From the NCBI RefSeq assembly GCF_001625195.1, contig NC_054389.1, positions 7,870,520 through 7,934,519 of the forward strand: DNA of 64,000 bases. Direction: 5' to 3'. Every line of letters begins with the position of its first letter. Within the stretch, counting starts at the first letter, position 1. The notes below the pieces were generated by a model. That model worked only from the letters and a program-made list of their open reading frames with translations, was not told the DNA's origin and did not search any database. Shown piece after piece: positions 62,863-64,000 of the stretch. The stretch is from Drechmeria coniospora. Taxonomy: Eukaryota > Ascomycota > Sordariomycetes > Hypocreales > Ophiocordycipitaceae. The position numbers and the translations under genes are program-made.

Positions 62863-63262
62863 CATCCGGAAGCACACTCGGCAGCACACTCGGCAGCACC
62901 CTCGGCAGCACCCTCGGCAGCACACCCGGCAAAGCACCCAGCAGCACACCCGGCAAAGCACCCAGCAGCACACCCAGCAGCACACCTGGCAAAACACCTG
63001 GCAAAACACTGGCAAAACACCTGGCAAAACACCTGGCAAAACACCTGGCAAAACACCTGGCAAAACACCTGGCAAACACCCATCATCAAACCCAGCAACA
63101 CACCTAGCAGCACCCTCGGCAGCACACCCAGCAGCACACCCAGCAAAACACTCAGCAGAACACCCAGAAGCACACCCAGAAGCACACCCAGCAGCACATC
63201 TGGCAAAACACCCAGCAGCAAACTCAGCAGCACACCCAGCAGCACACCAGGCAGCACACACA
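62863..63262. repeat. 12-nt tandem array upstream of the ro-10-like gene
   Basis: About 400 bp of 12-nt units: 'cggcagcaccct' and 'ccagcagcacac' at both ends, 'ctggcaaaacac' repeated about seven times in the middle (63000-63075). The unit length keeps all frames open, giving spurious His/Ala/Pro or Trp-Gln-Asn-Thr repeats. It ends about 140 bp before the next gene's ATG. Confidence 0.9.
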
Positions 63263-63404
63263 CGCAGCAGAACACCTGGCAGCACAACCGACAGGACTGT
63301 CGACAGCATCCCGGTATCACATTCGGTACTTGACTCTATTGCTCATTCGGTTGTTCATCCTCAATTTGCACTTTGCTGGCGGCCCAGACGTCATAATCGT
63401 GGCC

Positions 63405-64000
63405 ATGGCACCCGTCGAAGACGACCCGACGGACCAGGGCACGCTGTCCACAATCTCTCTCCTCGAGTCACGGCTCCTCCGCATCGAGCACATCCTGTAC
63501 GGACCAGCAGCGTCCTACCCTCCTCCGGCACACCATGAATCGGCCGTGCGGAGGATGGCCGATGCCGAGAGGCGCTTGTCCGTGATGGTGTCGAATGTTC
63601 GCGTCTACGGCGAGCTCCTCAAGATTTGTACGTCTGCTCGACCCTCGAACCAAACGGCCGCCGGTTTCTAACCTGCCCCAGACAGAGCACACCCGAGCTT
63701 CTTCCACACCCCTCCCGCCGGCGAGCCGCCTTCGCAACTCCCCACCGACGCCGTACGATCCATCGTCCTTGCCTCAGCCTCGTCCTTCACCGCCACATTG
63801 TCATCCCTCACGGCCATCAAGGATTGCCCCATCCCCGATGCATCTGCTAGCACCACTCTCGTATCCCTCGAAAAACGGATAAAGGCCATCGAGGCGACCC
63901 AGCTTGCCCAGACGGCCGACGTGGCCATGCTACGCCGCCGAAGTGAGGCCGTCGTCCGGTCGTGGTACGAGGGAACCCTTCTGAGCAGCTCCCGATCCGT
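63405..64000 (+). CDS. ro-10: Dynactin p24-like subunit (ro-10 family), 5' part
   Basis: Shoulder/sidearm component of dynactin, needed for dynein-driven nuclear movement in hyphae. Exon 1 is 63405-63627 and exon 2 starts at 63682 and runs off the window; 180 residues are visible. The 54-nt intron has a GTACGT donor and CTAAC branch, splitting a Tyr codon. The N-terminus reads 'LESRLLRIEHILYG', the RO-10-like opening, then 'RRLSVMVSNVRVYGELLKIY'. Heptad-like coiled coil follows, for example 'LVSLEKRIKAIEATQLAQTA' and 'LRRRSEAVVRSWYE'. No break is seen. Assignment rests on remembered similarity of the N-terminal half to Neurospora RO-10, so subunit identity is probable rather than certain. Confidence 0.75.

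Noticed and set aside
62863..63262. CRISPR-like regular array
   Set aside because: Units are 12 nt and contiguous with no unique spacers, and the genome is eukaryotic.
62743..63333. 196-codon frame encoding Ala-His-Pro and Trp-Gln-Asn-Thr repeats
   Set aside because: Produced by a 12-nt tandem array that keeps every frame open; no flanking domain.

Overview
The window looks like nuclear DNA of a filamentous ascomycete, probably a sordariomycete and perhaps hypocrealean; the species is not identified. The genes are GC-rich with strong C/G preference at third codon positions. Introns are short (about 50-90 nt), with CTAAC/CTGAC-type branch sites and AG acceptors. Hallmark fungal or mitochondrial proteins are present (Mic19, Rsm22, MrpS16, a copper-fist factor, a ro-10-like dynactin subunit). 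I saw no rRNA, tRNA, CRISPR array, intact transposase or bacterial operon structure.

Layout. 1-3.5 kb: a possible 3' gene end, tRNA wybutosine protein TYW3, and MIC19. 3.5-10 kb: gene-free, with several satellite and minisatellite arrays. 10.2-17.5 kb: ferric reductase, then convergent siroheme synthase (MET1) and RSM22. 20.2-26.5 kb: an FAD-linked (BBE-type) oxidase, a copper-fist transcription factor and a conserved gene of unknown function. 26.5-33 kb: a GTAC-rich desert holding one small secreted cysteine protein gene. 33.2-39.3 kb: an amino-acid permease and a GPI-anchored Ser/Thr-rich wall protein. 42.5-46.8 kb: lipoyl synthase, a SPOUT-type RNA methyltransferase and a thioredoxin with a C-terminal extension. 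48.1-49.1 kb: a broken 3'-5' exonuclease pseudogene in a decayed region. 50-56.8 kb: a Cys-rich ORF, then a repeat-rich desert. 56.8-64 kb: a small Cys-rich protein, NAD(P)HX epimerase (7 exons, one GC-AG intron), mitochondrial S16, a vacuolar-type amino-acid transporter, and the 5' part of a ro-10/dynactin p24 gene running off the right edge.

Two themes link the content. Several genes serve mitochondria or metal/cofactor chemistry: ferric reductase, siroheme, lipoate, Rsm22, S16, Mic19, NAD(P)HX repair and the copper-fist factor. They are individually transcribed and I see no biosynthetic cluster. The other theme is the intergenic DNA: kilobases of sequence saturated with the palindrome GTAC, often as 'tacggagtactccgta', alternating with tandem arrays of 12 to about 130 bp units. 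These tracts stop at gene borders and are the least explained feature of the window.

Exon models were built by hand from reading frame, splice signals and remembered family conservation; no alignment was run.
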